Translations under genes and position numbers: made by a program | Notes under the pieces: model-generated | What the model saw: only the letters and a program-made list of their open reading frames with translations | What the model was told of the DNA's origin: nothing | Databases searched by the model: none | Shown here: positions 29,789 through 37,239 of the stretch, one piece after another | How positions within the stretch are numbered: the first letter of the stretch is position 1 | Layout: each line of letters starts with the position of its first letter | Assembly: GCF_009720865.1 (NCBI RefSeq) | Contig: NZ_WNLA01000004.1 | Location: 248,001-312,000 of the forward strand | DNA: 64,000 nt | Direction of reading: 5' to 3' | Source: Pseudoduganella ginsengisoli | GTDB taxonomy: Bacteria; Pseudomonadota; Gammaproteobacteria; Burkholderiales; Burkholderiaceae_D

Positions 29789-30280
29789 ATGGAACTGCAT
29801 CTACACTCGCACCGCTGGGTGGCGCGCCAGCCTGACTGGGCCGCCGCTGCCGTCGCCGGCTTTGGCGCCGGCGGTATTCTGATGGTCCTGGAATTGGCGT
29901 GGACCGCCTTCGCTGCGCAAGGCGACCCGTGGCTGGCCACGCGCATGATCGCTGCCATGGTCATGGGCTGGGATGTGCTGCAAACCACCGGCTACAGCCT
30001 CGGCGTCGTGATTGCCGCGCTGGCCGTGCATTACATTCTCGGCGTCGCCTTCGGCATCATGCTGGCTGCCATTATTGCGCCATTCCAGCTGGACTCGTCC
30101 ACGCCGATGGTGCTGTTTACGGGCGCCGTGTTCGGGCTGGTGCTGTACGTGCTGAACTTCTACGGCATGGTGGGCGCATTCTCGTGGTTTGCCGAATTGC
30201 GCGGCTGGCCGACTGCCATCGGCCATGCCATCTTTGGGATGTCGAGCGCCTACATATATCGCAAGATGGAAAATCCGTAG
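29789..30280 (+). CDS. Four-helix membrane protein preceding the oxidase genes
   Basis: 163 residues with about four hydrophobic helices (AAAVAGFGAGGILMVLELAW, VVIAALAVHYILGVAFGIML, LFTGAVFGLVLYVLNFYGMV and a shorter last one). GGGAG lies seven bases before the ATG. I do not recognise a characterised family. It is the first gene of the block bracketed by tRNA-Glu genes and probably the first of the oxidase operon, so it may help assembly or be a small accessory subunit; this is inference from position. Confidence 0.6.
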   Translation: MELHLHSHRWVARQPDWAAAAVAGFGAGGILMVLELAWTAFAAQGDPWLATRMIAAMVMGWDVLQTTGYSLGVVIAALAVHYILGVAFGIMLAAIIAPFQLDSSTPMVLFTGAVFGLVLYVLNFYGMVGAFSWFAELRGWPTAIGHAIFGMSSAYIYRKMENP

Positions 30281-30432
30281 CCGTTGAAGCTGGACAAGTA
30301 AGGCAGGGCCGGGGAGTTGCCATAACAGGCGCGGCGCCGCTGCGCGTCGCCACGTAGCACTCCCGTCAGAGCGAAGCATCATGGTTGAGCACTGAGTGGC
30401 GGGGCAGCATAGGGGCTGCAAAGAGGCTGCAT

Positions 30433-31569
30433 ATGGCGCTTGCATTGGCATTGATCCTGATTGTGATCGGCACAGTGGCGTTCCACTTCGCCAGTCCCTG
30501 GTGGCTGACGCCGCTGGCATCGAACTGGCAGCAAATGGATGACGCGCTGATGCTGACGCTGTATATCACGGCGGCCATCTTCATCATCATCAACCTGTTC
30601 GTGGCTTACGCCATCATCAGGTTCCGCCACCGCGACGGCGTGCGGGCATCGCGCGAAAGCCATAACAAGAAACTCGAATGGTGGCTGATCGGCGTCACCA
30701 GCCTGGGCATCGTCATCATGCTGGCGCCCGGCCTCGACGTGTACGCCAAACTCATCAATGCACCAGCCGACGCCATGCAATTCGAAGTCATGGGCCAGCA
30801 GTGGCAGTGGCATTACCGCTTGCCGGGCCGCGATGGCAAGCTGGGTAAAACCGACATCAGCCACATCAGTCCGGAAAATCCGTTCGGCCTCAGCGAGCAA
30901 GACCCGAACGGGCAGGATGACGTACTGGTCGACAGCCAGGAAATCCATATTCCCGTAGGGCGCCCCGTGAAAGTCATGCTGCGGTCGCAAGATGTGCTGC
31001 ACGACTTTTATGTCCCGCAATTCCGCACCCGCATGAACATGGTGCCGGGCATGGTGACGTCATTCTGGTTCACGCCCACCCAAACCGGGAAATTTGAAGT
31101 GCTGTGCGCGCAGCTGTGCGGCGTGGGGCACGCCAATATGCGCAGCTGGGTCATTGTCGATGAAGCGCCGGCCTATGCGGCATGGCTGGCGGCACAGCCC
31201 ACGTTTGCCGCGAAAAAGGCGGGCGCCGCCGGGGCGGCCGCAGCAGGTACTGGCGTCGCCGGTACGGGCGGTGATACCGGCGCCGACGTGGGCGCGCAAG
31301 GCAAATTGCTGGCGCAGGCGCGGGGCTGCGCAGCCTGCCACTCAACCGATGGTGCGCCGGGCGTAGGGCCTTCGTGGAAAGGCTTGTACGGCAGGCGTGA
31401 AACGCTGGACAACGGCAGTACGGTGGTGGCGGACGATGCTTATCTGAAGCAATCGATTGCCGATCCTAAAGCCAGCATCGTCAAGGGCTATCCGCCCGTA
31501 ATGCCGCAGCAGCCGCTGACGGACGCGGCGCTGGCGGCGCTGGTGGGCTACATCAAGACCTTGAAGTAA
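30433..31569 (+). CDS. Cytochrome c oxidase subunit II with fused cytochrome c (caa3 type)
   Basis: About 378 residues. I chose ATG 30433 with AAGAGG upstream; the frame is open to a TTG at 30385. Two membrane helices are followed by the cupredoxin domain with the CuA ligands: His in VLHDFYVPQF and CAQLCGVGHANM. After an Ala/Gly-rich linker, a cytochrome c domain has the heme site CAACH and the Met ligand in GYPPVMPQQPL. It receives electrons from cytochrome c and passes them to subunit I. The fused heme domain marks a caa3-type enzyme. Confidence 0.92.
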   Translation: MALALALILIVIGTVAFHFASPWWLTPLASNWQQMDDALMLTLYITAAIFIIINLFVAYAIIRFRHRDGVRASRESHNKKLEWWLIGVTSLGIVIMLAPGLDVYAKLINAPADAMQFEVMGQQWQWHYRLPGRDGKLGKTDISHISPENPFGLSEQDPNGQDDVLVDSQEIHIPVGRPVKVMLRSQDVLHDFYVPQFRTRMNMVPGMVTSFWFTPTQTGKFEVLCAQLCGVGHANMRSWVIVDEAPAYAAWLAAQPTFAAKKAGAAGAAAAGTGVAGTGGDTGADVGAQGKLLAQARGCAACHSTDGAPGVGPSWKGLYGRRETLDNGSTVVADDAYLKQSIADPKASIVKGYPPVMPQQPLTDAALAALVGYIKTLK

Positions 31570-31581
31570 GGGGAGGCGGCG

Positions 31582-33372
31582 ATGGCGGATGACGGACAAG
31601 AGCGCGAACACGCGCATGGCCACGATCATGGGCCGCAAAGCTGGGTCACGAAATATGTGTGGAGCCAGGACCATAAGGTCATTGCCGTCCAATATACGGT
31701 GACAGCGGTCTTTGTCGGCCTGGTGGCGCTGGTACTGTCGGACTTGATGCGCCTGCAGCTGGGCTATCCGGGCAAGTTTGCATTCATCGATGCGCAGCGC
31801 TATTACCAGTTCATCACCATGCACGGCATGATCATGGTCGTGTATCTGCTGACCGCCTTGTTCCTCGGCGGTTTTGGCAATTACCTGATTCCGTTGATGG
31901 TGGGCGCGCGGGACATGGTGTTCCCCTTCCTGAATATGCTGAGCTACTGGTTTTACCTGGCGTCCGTGCTGATTTTGCTGGGCAGTTTCTTTGTGCCGGG
32001 CGGGCCGACCGGCGCCGGCTGGACCCTGTATCCGCCGCAGGCCATTTTGCCGGGTACGCCTGGCGTCGACTGGGGCATCGTCGCCATGCTGATTTCACTG
32101 GTGGTGTTCATTGCGGCAGCCACCATGGGCGGGCTCAATTACGTGACGACCATCTTGCAGGCCCGCACGCGCGGCATGACGCTGATGCGCATGCCGCTGA
32201 CGGTGTGGGGTATTTTCATCGCCACCATCCTTGCGCTGCTGGCTTTTCCCGCGCTGTTTGTCAGCGGCGTCATGATGCTGTTCGATAAGGCGCTGGGTTC
32301 CAGCTTCTTCATGCCGGCTGTCGTGTCAATGGGCCAGCACCTCGCCCATAAGGGCGGCAGTCCGCTGCTGTTCCAGCACTTGTTCTGGTTCTTCGGGCAT
32401 CCGGAAGTGTATATCGTGGCGCTGCCGGCGTTTGGCATCATTTCCGACCTCGTCAGCGTACATGCGCGCAAGTGCATCTTTGGCTACCGCATGATGGTGT
32501 GGGCGATCGTCATGATCGGCGGGCTGAGTTTTGTCGTGTGGGCGCACCATATGTATGTCAGCGGCATGCATCCGTGGTTTGGGTTCTTCTTTGCCACGAC
32601 GACGCTGATCATTGCCGTGCCCACGGCGCTGAAAGTCTATAACTGGACATTGACGCTGTGGCGCGGCGATATCCACTTGACGGTACCCATGCTGTTTGCG
32701 CTGGGCTTTATCAGTACGTTCGTGCTGGGCGGCGTTACGGGCTTATTCCTTGGTAATGTCAGCGTCGATATTCCCTTATCGAATACGTACTTTGTCGTTG
32801 CGCACTTCCATATGGTGATGGGCGTCTCGCCTGTGCTGGCCGTGTTTGGCGGGCTGTATCACTGGTTCCCGAAAATGAGCGGACGCATGTTCAACGAAGC
32901 GCTGGGCAAGCTGCATTTCTGGGTCACGTTCATTGGCGCCTATGCGATTTTCTTCCCCATGCACTACCTGGGCATCCTAGGCATGCCGCGCCGCTACTAT
33001 GCCTATGAAAATTACAGTTTCATTCCACCCTCCGCGCAAGTGATGAATGAATTCATTACTGTGGCCGCACTGATCGTCGGCGTGACGCAACTGGTGTTTG
33101 TGTTTAATTTTATCTACAGCACCTTCCGTGGCCAGCCTGCCGGCGGAAACCCGTGGCGCGCAGCCAGCCTCGAATGGTTCACGCCGCAAACGCCGCCCGT
33201 GCATGGCAACTGGGGAGCGGAATTGCCAGTGGTATACCGCGGCGCCTATGACTATGGGCATCCGGGTGAGGGCACGGATTATTTGCCGCAAACGACGGGA
33301 CCGGATGACGGTGATGGCCACGCTGCGCGGCCAGCCGTGGTTCCCGGTTTAAGCGAAGGGAAGCCCGCATGA
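31582..33372 (+). CDS. Cytochrome c oxidase subunit I
   Basis: 596 residues with twelve or more membrane helices. The heme a ligand is in MHGMIMVVYLL; FWFFGHPEVYIVALPAFG has the CuB His, the proton-channel Glu and the Tyr cross-linked to His; WAHHMYVSGM has the other two CuB histidines; VVAHFHMVMG has the high- and low-spin heme histidines. This is an A-type heme-copper oxidase that reduces O2 and pumps protons. The N-terminus is rich in His and acidic residues (EREHAHGHDHG), which is unusual. Confidence 0.96.
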   Translation: MADDGQEREHAHGHDHGPQSWVTKYVWSQDHKVIAVQYTVTAVFVGLVALVLSDLMRLQLGYPGKFAFIDAQRYYQFITMHGMIMVVYLLTALFLGGFGNYLIPLMVGARDMVFPFLNMLSYWFYLASVLILLGSFFVPGGPTGAGWTLYPPQAILPGTPGVDWGIVAMLISLVVFIAAATMGGLNYVTTILQARTRGMTLMRMPLTVWGIFIATILALLAFPALFVSGVMMLFDKALGSSFFMPAVVSMGQHLAHKGGSPLLFQHLFWFFGHPEVYIVALPAFGIISDLVSVHARKCIFGYRMMVWAIVMIGGLSFVVWAHHMYVSGMHPWFGFFFATTTLIIAVPTALKVYNWTLTLWRGDIHLTVPMLFALGFISTFVLGGVTGLFLGNVSVDIPLSNTYFVVAHFHMVMGVSPVLAVFGGLYHWFPKMSGRMFNEALGKLHFWVTFIGAYAIFFPMHYLGILGMPRRYYAYENYSFIPPSAQVMNEFITVAALIVGVTQLVFVFNFIYSTFRGQPAGGNPWRAASLEWFTPQTPPVHGNWGAELPVVYRGAYDYGHPGEGTDYLPQTTGPDDGDGHAARPAVVPGLSEGKPA

Positions 33373-34019
33373 ATACACTTGTCCATGCTGCCGGTAGCGC
33401 GGTGTTGCCGGCCGCGACTTATGCGGCGCGGCGCGCGGGGCTGTGGGTGTTTCTTGGTGTGGTCACGTCGCTGTTCCTGCTGTTTGGCGTTGCCTATGTG
33501 ATGCGCATGGCGGCTGCGGACTGGCAGCCGTTGCGCTACGTACCGTGGCAACTGTGGCTCAGCACAGGATTGCTGGCTGCCGCCTGTATTGCGTGGGAAA
33601 CGGCGCGGCGCCACGCTCACGATGCGGGCGGGCGGCGCGCCGGTGTTGCGGGGTGCGTGCTATCGGTGGCTTTCCTTTGTGCGCAGTGGTGGTCATGGCA
33701 AGCCATGATGGATATGCAATACCGCGTCGACGGCAATCCTGCTGATAGCTTCTTTTTCATGCTGACGGGCTTGCACGGCTTGCACGTGATGGGCGGCTTG
33801 CTGGCGGCCGCGCTGGCGGCGAGAGCGCTGGTGCAGGGCGAGGCCATGGGTGGGCTGGCGCGCTACCGGCTGGCGGGCACCATTGCGCTGTGTGCGCAGT
33901 ACTGGCATTACTTGCTGGGCTTGTGGCTGGTGCTGTTTGCGTTGCTGTTTTGGGTCACGCCGGATGTCGTGCAGGCCGTGTGTGACAGTGTCGGGCTGCG
34001 TCCGCCGCAATCGAGGTGA
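33369..34019 (+). CDS. Oxidase subunit III, first of two
   Basis: 216 residues, overlapping the subunit I stop by four bases (ATGA). Six to seven membrane helices are visible; FFFMLTGLHGLHVMGGLLAA and YWHYLLGLWLVLFALLF are subunit III signatures. It is shorter and more divergent than the next gene. In the Bradyrhizobium coxMNOP oxidase two subunit-III-like genes also occur in a row. Confidence 0.85.
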   Translation: MNTLVHAAGSAVLPAATYAARRAGLWVFLGVVTSLFLLFGVAYVMRMAAADWQPLRYVPWQLWLSTGLLAAACIAWETARRHAHDAGGRRAGVAGCVLSVAFLCAQWWSWQAMMDMQYRVDGNPADSFFFMLTGLHGLHVMGGLLAAALAARALVQGEAMGGLARYRLAGTIALCAQYWHYLLGLWLVLFALLFWVTPDVVQAVCDSVGLRPPQSR

Positions 34020-34022
34020 GCC

Positions 34023-34691
34023 ATGGATACACAAACCAATACACAAGGCGGCTGGCAAAGCGTGGTGGGCGATTTGTCGGGAGATAAAGAGGCGTACCGC
34101 GTCCCATGGGGCAAGTTGATGATGTGGATCTTCCTGCTCAGTGATACATTCATTTTCGGCAGCTTCCTGACTGGCTACATGACGGTGCGGCTGGGCGCGA
34201 CGCAAGCGTGGCCAAATCCCAGCGAGGTCTTCGCGCTGACCATTGCGGGCCATACATTGCCGCTGATCTTGATTGCCATTATGACCTTCGTGCTGATCAC
34301 CAGCAGCGGCACGATGGCGATGGCGGTCAATTATGCCTACCGTGGCGACCGCAAAGTGGCAGCGCGGCTGATGGTGGTGACGGCGCTGTTTGGCGCACTG
34401 TTTGTCTGCATGCAGGCATTTGAATGGAGCAAGCTAATCCATGAAGGCGTGCGGCCGTGGGCCAACCCCATGGGCGCCGCGCAATTCGGCTCGTGCTTTT
34501 TCATGATCACGGGATTCCATGGCATGCACGTGTCGGCCGGCGTGATGTATTTGCTGATCGTGGCGCGGCGCCTGGCCACGGGGCACTATGACCATGGCGG
34601 CAAGTACGACATTGTCGAGATTGCAGGGTTGTACTGGCACTTCGTGGACCTGGTGTGGGTGTTCATCTTTGCACTGTTTTACCTGTGGTAG
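34023..34691 (+). CDS. Oxidase subunit III, second of two
   Basis: 222 residues, starting three bases after the previous stop. VPWGKLMMWIFLLSDTFIFG, FFMITGFHGMHVSAGVMYLL and GLYWHFVDLVWVFIFALFYL are classical subunit III blocks. The two copies share the HGxH and W-H motifs but little else. Confidence 0.93.
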   Translation: MDTQTNTQGGWQSVVGDLSGDKEAYRVPWGKLMMWIFLLSDTFIFGSFLTGYMTVRLGATQAWPNPSEVFALTIAGHTLPLILIAIMTFVLITSSGTMAMAVNYAYRGDRKVAARLMVVTALFGALFVCMQAFEWSKLIHEGVRPWANPMGAAQFGSCFFMITGFHGMHVSAGVMYLLIVARRLATGHYDHGGKYDIVEIAGLYWHFVDLVWVFIFALFYLW

Positions 34692-34699
34692 GAGGCGCC

Positions 34700-35017
34700 A
34701 TGGCTAACGATACTGTCCATGCCCAGCACCCGATCGGCGTCTACTTCAAGATTTGGGGCTGGCTGTTTGTGCTCAGCACGTTTTCATATCTGGTTGATTA
34801 CTTCCACGTGCAAAGCTATCTGCGCTGGACCTTGATCCTTTTATTGATGATGTTGAAAGCAGGCTTGATCGTCGCATTCTTCATGCACTTGAAATGGGAG
34901 CGGCTGACGCTGATTTACACCATCATTGTGCCGCCGCTGGCCTTGCTGGTACTGGTCGCGTTGATGCTGATCGAAGGCGGTCACACCTACCTGACCCGCA
35001 TGGCTTTTTTCAATTGA
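34700..35017 (+). CDS. Oxidase subunit IV (prokaryotic, CtaF-like)
   Basis: 105 residues from ATG 34700, with GGAGG upstream. Three membrane helices (IWGWLFVLSTFSYLVDYF, LRWTLILLLMMLKAGLIVAF, YTIIVPPLALLVLVALMLI) and the FFMHLKWE motif fit the bacterial cytochrome oxidase subunit IV family. It ends the operon. Confidence 0.88.
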   Translation: MANDTVHAQHPIGVYFKIWGWLFVLSTFSYLVDYFHVQSYLRWTLILLLMMLKAGLIVAFFMHLKWERLTLIYTIIVPPLALLVLVALMLIEGGHTYLTRMAFFN

Positions 35018-35027
35018 GCCTGCAACC

Positions 35028-35057
35028 TTGATATTCATCAACGGTGCGTGCTAAAAT
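35028..35057 (+). promoter_or_regulatory. Promoter of the distal tRNA-Glu pair
   Basis: TTGATA, 18-base spacer, TAAAAT, then a GC-rich discriminator (GCGCGCACGC) as at stringently controlled stable-RNA promoters. Confidence 0.65.
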
Positions 35058-35075
35058 GCGCGCACGCTTCACGAC

Positions 35076-35151
35076 GTCCCCATCGTCTAGAGGCCTAGGA
35101 CATCACCCTTTCACGGTGAGTACCGGGGTTCGAATCCCCGTGGGGACGCCA
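35076..35151 (+). tRNA. tRNA-Glu (TTC), copy 5
   Basis: Identical to the four copies upstream, CCA encoded. It is the right member of the direct repeat around the oxidase operon. Confidence 0.98.
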
Positions 35152-35179
35152 AGTTATTGATGCGTAGTGCAAGTCCAGG

Positions 35180-35255
35180 GTCCCCATCGTCTAGAGGCCT
35201 AGGACATCACCCTTTCACGGTGAGTACCGGGGTTCGAATCCCCGTGGGGACGCCA
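35180..35255 (+). tRNA. tRNA-Glu (TTC), copy 6
   Basis: Identical again, 28 bases after copy 5. No tRNA-Ala accompanies copies 5 and 6. Confidence 0.98.
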
Positions 35256-35267
35256 AAGTTTAGAATG

Positions 35268-35290
35268 AAGCCGCCTAGTGCGGCTTTTTT
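35268..35290 (+). terminator. Terminator of the distal tRNA-Glu pair
   Basis: GCCGC and GCGGC pair around CTAGT, with AAG before and six T bases after. The earP start codon is only 16 bases beyond. Confidence 0.75.
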
Positions 35291-35306
35291 CATTTGAGCC
35301 ACTGCC

Positions 35307-36461
35307 ATGTCCCTTACTCTTTCGGTTTTTTGCAAAGTCGTCGACAACTATGGCGACATCGGCATTTGCTGGCGCCTGGCGCGGCAATTGGCGGTCGAGC
35401 ATGGTGTTGCTGTCACCTTGTGGGTCGATGATCTGGCCAGTTTCCGCAGGATTTGCCCGTCAGTGGATGTGGCCGCTGCCACGCAAACCATTGAAAGCGT
35501 TGCAGTCCGCCATTGGTGCACGCAGGATGGACAATTCCAGTCAGCAGACATCGCCAATATCGTCATTGAATTTTTTGGCTGCGATATTCCACCTGGCTAT
35601 ATCGAAGCCATGGCGCAGTGCGAGCCCCGTCCCGTTTGGCTGAACCTGGAAGGCTTGACGGCGGAAGAGTGGGTGGAAGGCTGCCACACGCTGCCGTCGT
35701 CCCATCCGCGGTTGCCGTTAACCAAACATTTCTATTTCCCTGGTTTTACCGGCAAGACTGGCGGGTTGCTGCGCGAAACCGGGCTGGCGGTTGCGCGACA
35801 TGCGTTCCAGCATGATGGTACGGTGCGCAGCGCCTTCCTGTCCAGGCTTGGCATGACGCAGCAAGAACAGCAGGCATTGCTGGTGTCGCTGTTTTGCTAC
35901 CCGTATGCGCCAGTCTTCGCATTGCTGCAGGCGTGGCAGCACGGTGGGCAGCCGGTGACGTGCGTGGTGCCGGAAGGCGTCGCGGCCGATGCTGTGCAAG
36001 CATTCTTCGGCAAGCCTGTGAAAGCCGGCGACGTGGCCACGCATGGCGCGTTGACATTGCGCGTGCTGCCATTTATTCCGCAGCCGGATTACGACCGCTT
36101 GCTGTGGGCCTGCGACTTGAATTTTGTCCGCGGCGAGGATTCGTGGGTGCGTGCGCAATGGGCCGGCAAGCCGTTCGTGTGGCATATCTATGCGCAAGAT
36201 GAAAACTTGCACCACAAGAAATTGCGCGCATTCCTGCAACGTTATTCAGATGGCCAGCCGGCGCTCGACGATTTTTCACTGTGCTGGAATGGCGCCGCCG
36301 ATGCCGATGCCGAAGGGCAGGGCGGCTGGGCTGCACGGTGGCAGCGTTTGCATGCTGCCTTGCCATCGCTGGCGGCGCGCGCCGCTGTGTGGGAACAGCA
36401 AATGCTGGCGCATGGCGACCTGGCGTCCAATCTGCTCCAGTTCGCGAACTCGCTGCGGTAG
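35307..36461 (+). CDS. earP: EF-P arginine rhamnosyltransferase EarP
   Basis: 384 residues. EarP transfers rhamnose from dTDP-rhamnose to Arg32 of elongation factor P, which EF-P needs to relieve ribosome stalling at proline runs. VVDNYGDIGICWRLARQLA holds the catalytic aspartates Asp13 and Asp17, and VRGEDSWVRAQ with Glu277 is the conserved nucleotide-sugar region. efp is next. The start lies right behind a terminator, with no strong ribosome site, so it may be read from the tRNA-Glu transcript. Confidence 0.95.
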   Translation: MSLTLSVFCKVVDNYGDIGICWRLARQLAVEHGVAVTLWVDDLASFRRICPSVDVAAATQTIESVAVRHWCTQDGQFQSADIANIVIEFFGCDIPPGYIEAMAQCEPRPVWLNLEGLTAEEWVEGCHTLPSSHPRLPLTKHFYFPGFTGKTGGLLRETGLAVARHAFQHDGTVRSAFLSRLGMTQQEQQALLVSLFCYPYAPVFALLQAWQHGGQPVTCVVPEGVAADAVQAFFGKPVKAGDVATHGALTLRVLPFIPQPDYDRLLWACDLNFVRGEDSWVRAQWAGKPFVWHIYAQDENLHHKKLRAFLQRYSDGQPALDDFSLCWNGAADADAEGQGGWAARWQRLHAALPSLAARAAVWEQQMLAHGDLASNLLQFANSLR

Positions 36462-36594
36462 ACGCTCATCGAAAAAACCGGCATAATGTGCGGTTACTCT
36501 GCAACGTATTTTTATCCGATCAAACCTGGGCTGGCGGCGCGAGCCAACAAGCGCAGATGATTTTTACGCAACCTACTTTTTAAGTAAACTCGCT

Positions 36595-37170
36595 ATGAAA
36601 CCCGCAAAAGAAATTCGTGTTGGCAACATCATCATGGTTGACGCCAAGCCATTCATCGTTCTGCGTTCCGACGTCAACGGTTCGAGCCGCACGGGCTTCA
36701 CCTACAAGTGGAAGATGAAAAACCTGCTGACGAACGCTCCGCTGGAAAACGTCTTCCGTGGCGACGACAAGTTCGACGTGGTCGTGCTGGACAAGAAGCC
36801 AGTCACCTACTCGTACTTCGCTGACCCGCTGTACGTCTTCATGGACGAAGAGTACAACCAGTACGAAATCGAAGAAGAAAACCTGGGCGAAGCCATCAAC
36901 TACCTGAAAGACGGTATGGAATGCGAAGCCGTGTTCTACGACGGCAAGGCAATTTCCGTGGAACTGCCAACCACCATCGCTCGTAAGATTGTTTACTCGG
37001 AGCCAGCAGTCAAAGGCAACACGTCGGGCAACGTCTTGAAAGACGCGAAGATCGAAAACGCGATCGAATCGAAATCCTTCACCATCCAGGTTCCACTGTT
37101 CGTGAGCCAGGACGACGTGATTGAAATCGACACCCGTACCCACGAGTACAAGAAAGTCGTGCGTAACTAA
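36595..37170 (+). CDS. efp: Elongation factor P
   Basis: 191 residues. The tip of domain I reads NGSSRTGFT, with Arg at residue 32, the target of EarP; the lysine used by EpmA-dependent EF-P is absent. Three OB-like domains are full length. It is separated from earP by 133 bases without a gene, so it probably also has its own promoter, as expected for a highly expressed factor. Confidence 0.98.
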   Translation: MKPAKEIRVGNIIMVDAKPFIVLRSDVNGSSRTGFTYKWKMKNLLTNAPLENVFRGDDKFDVVVLDKKPVTYSYFADPLYVFMDEEYNQYEIEEENLGEAINYLKDGMECEAVFYDGKAISVELPTTIARKIVYSEPAVKGNTSGNVLKDAKIENAIESKSFTIQVPLFVSQDDVIEIDTRTHEYKKVVRN

Positions 37171-37184
37171 TCTGCGCTGACTGC

Positions 37185-37220
37185 ATAAAAAAACGCTGCA
37201 AGCTTTGCAGCGTTTTTTTT
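37185..37220. terminator. Bidirectional terminator between efp and the RTX gene
   Basis: AACGCTGCA and TTGCAGCGTT pair around a short loop, with A runs to the left and eight T bases to the right, so it can work for both converging genes. Confidence 0.85.
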
Positions 37221-37239
37221 CGCCCGTACTACCGGCAAA

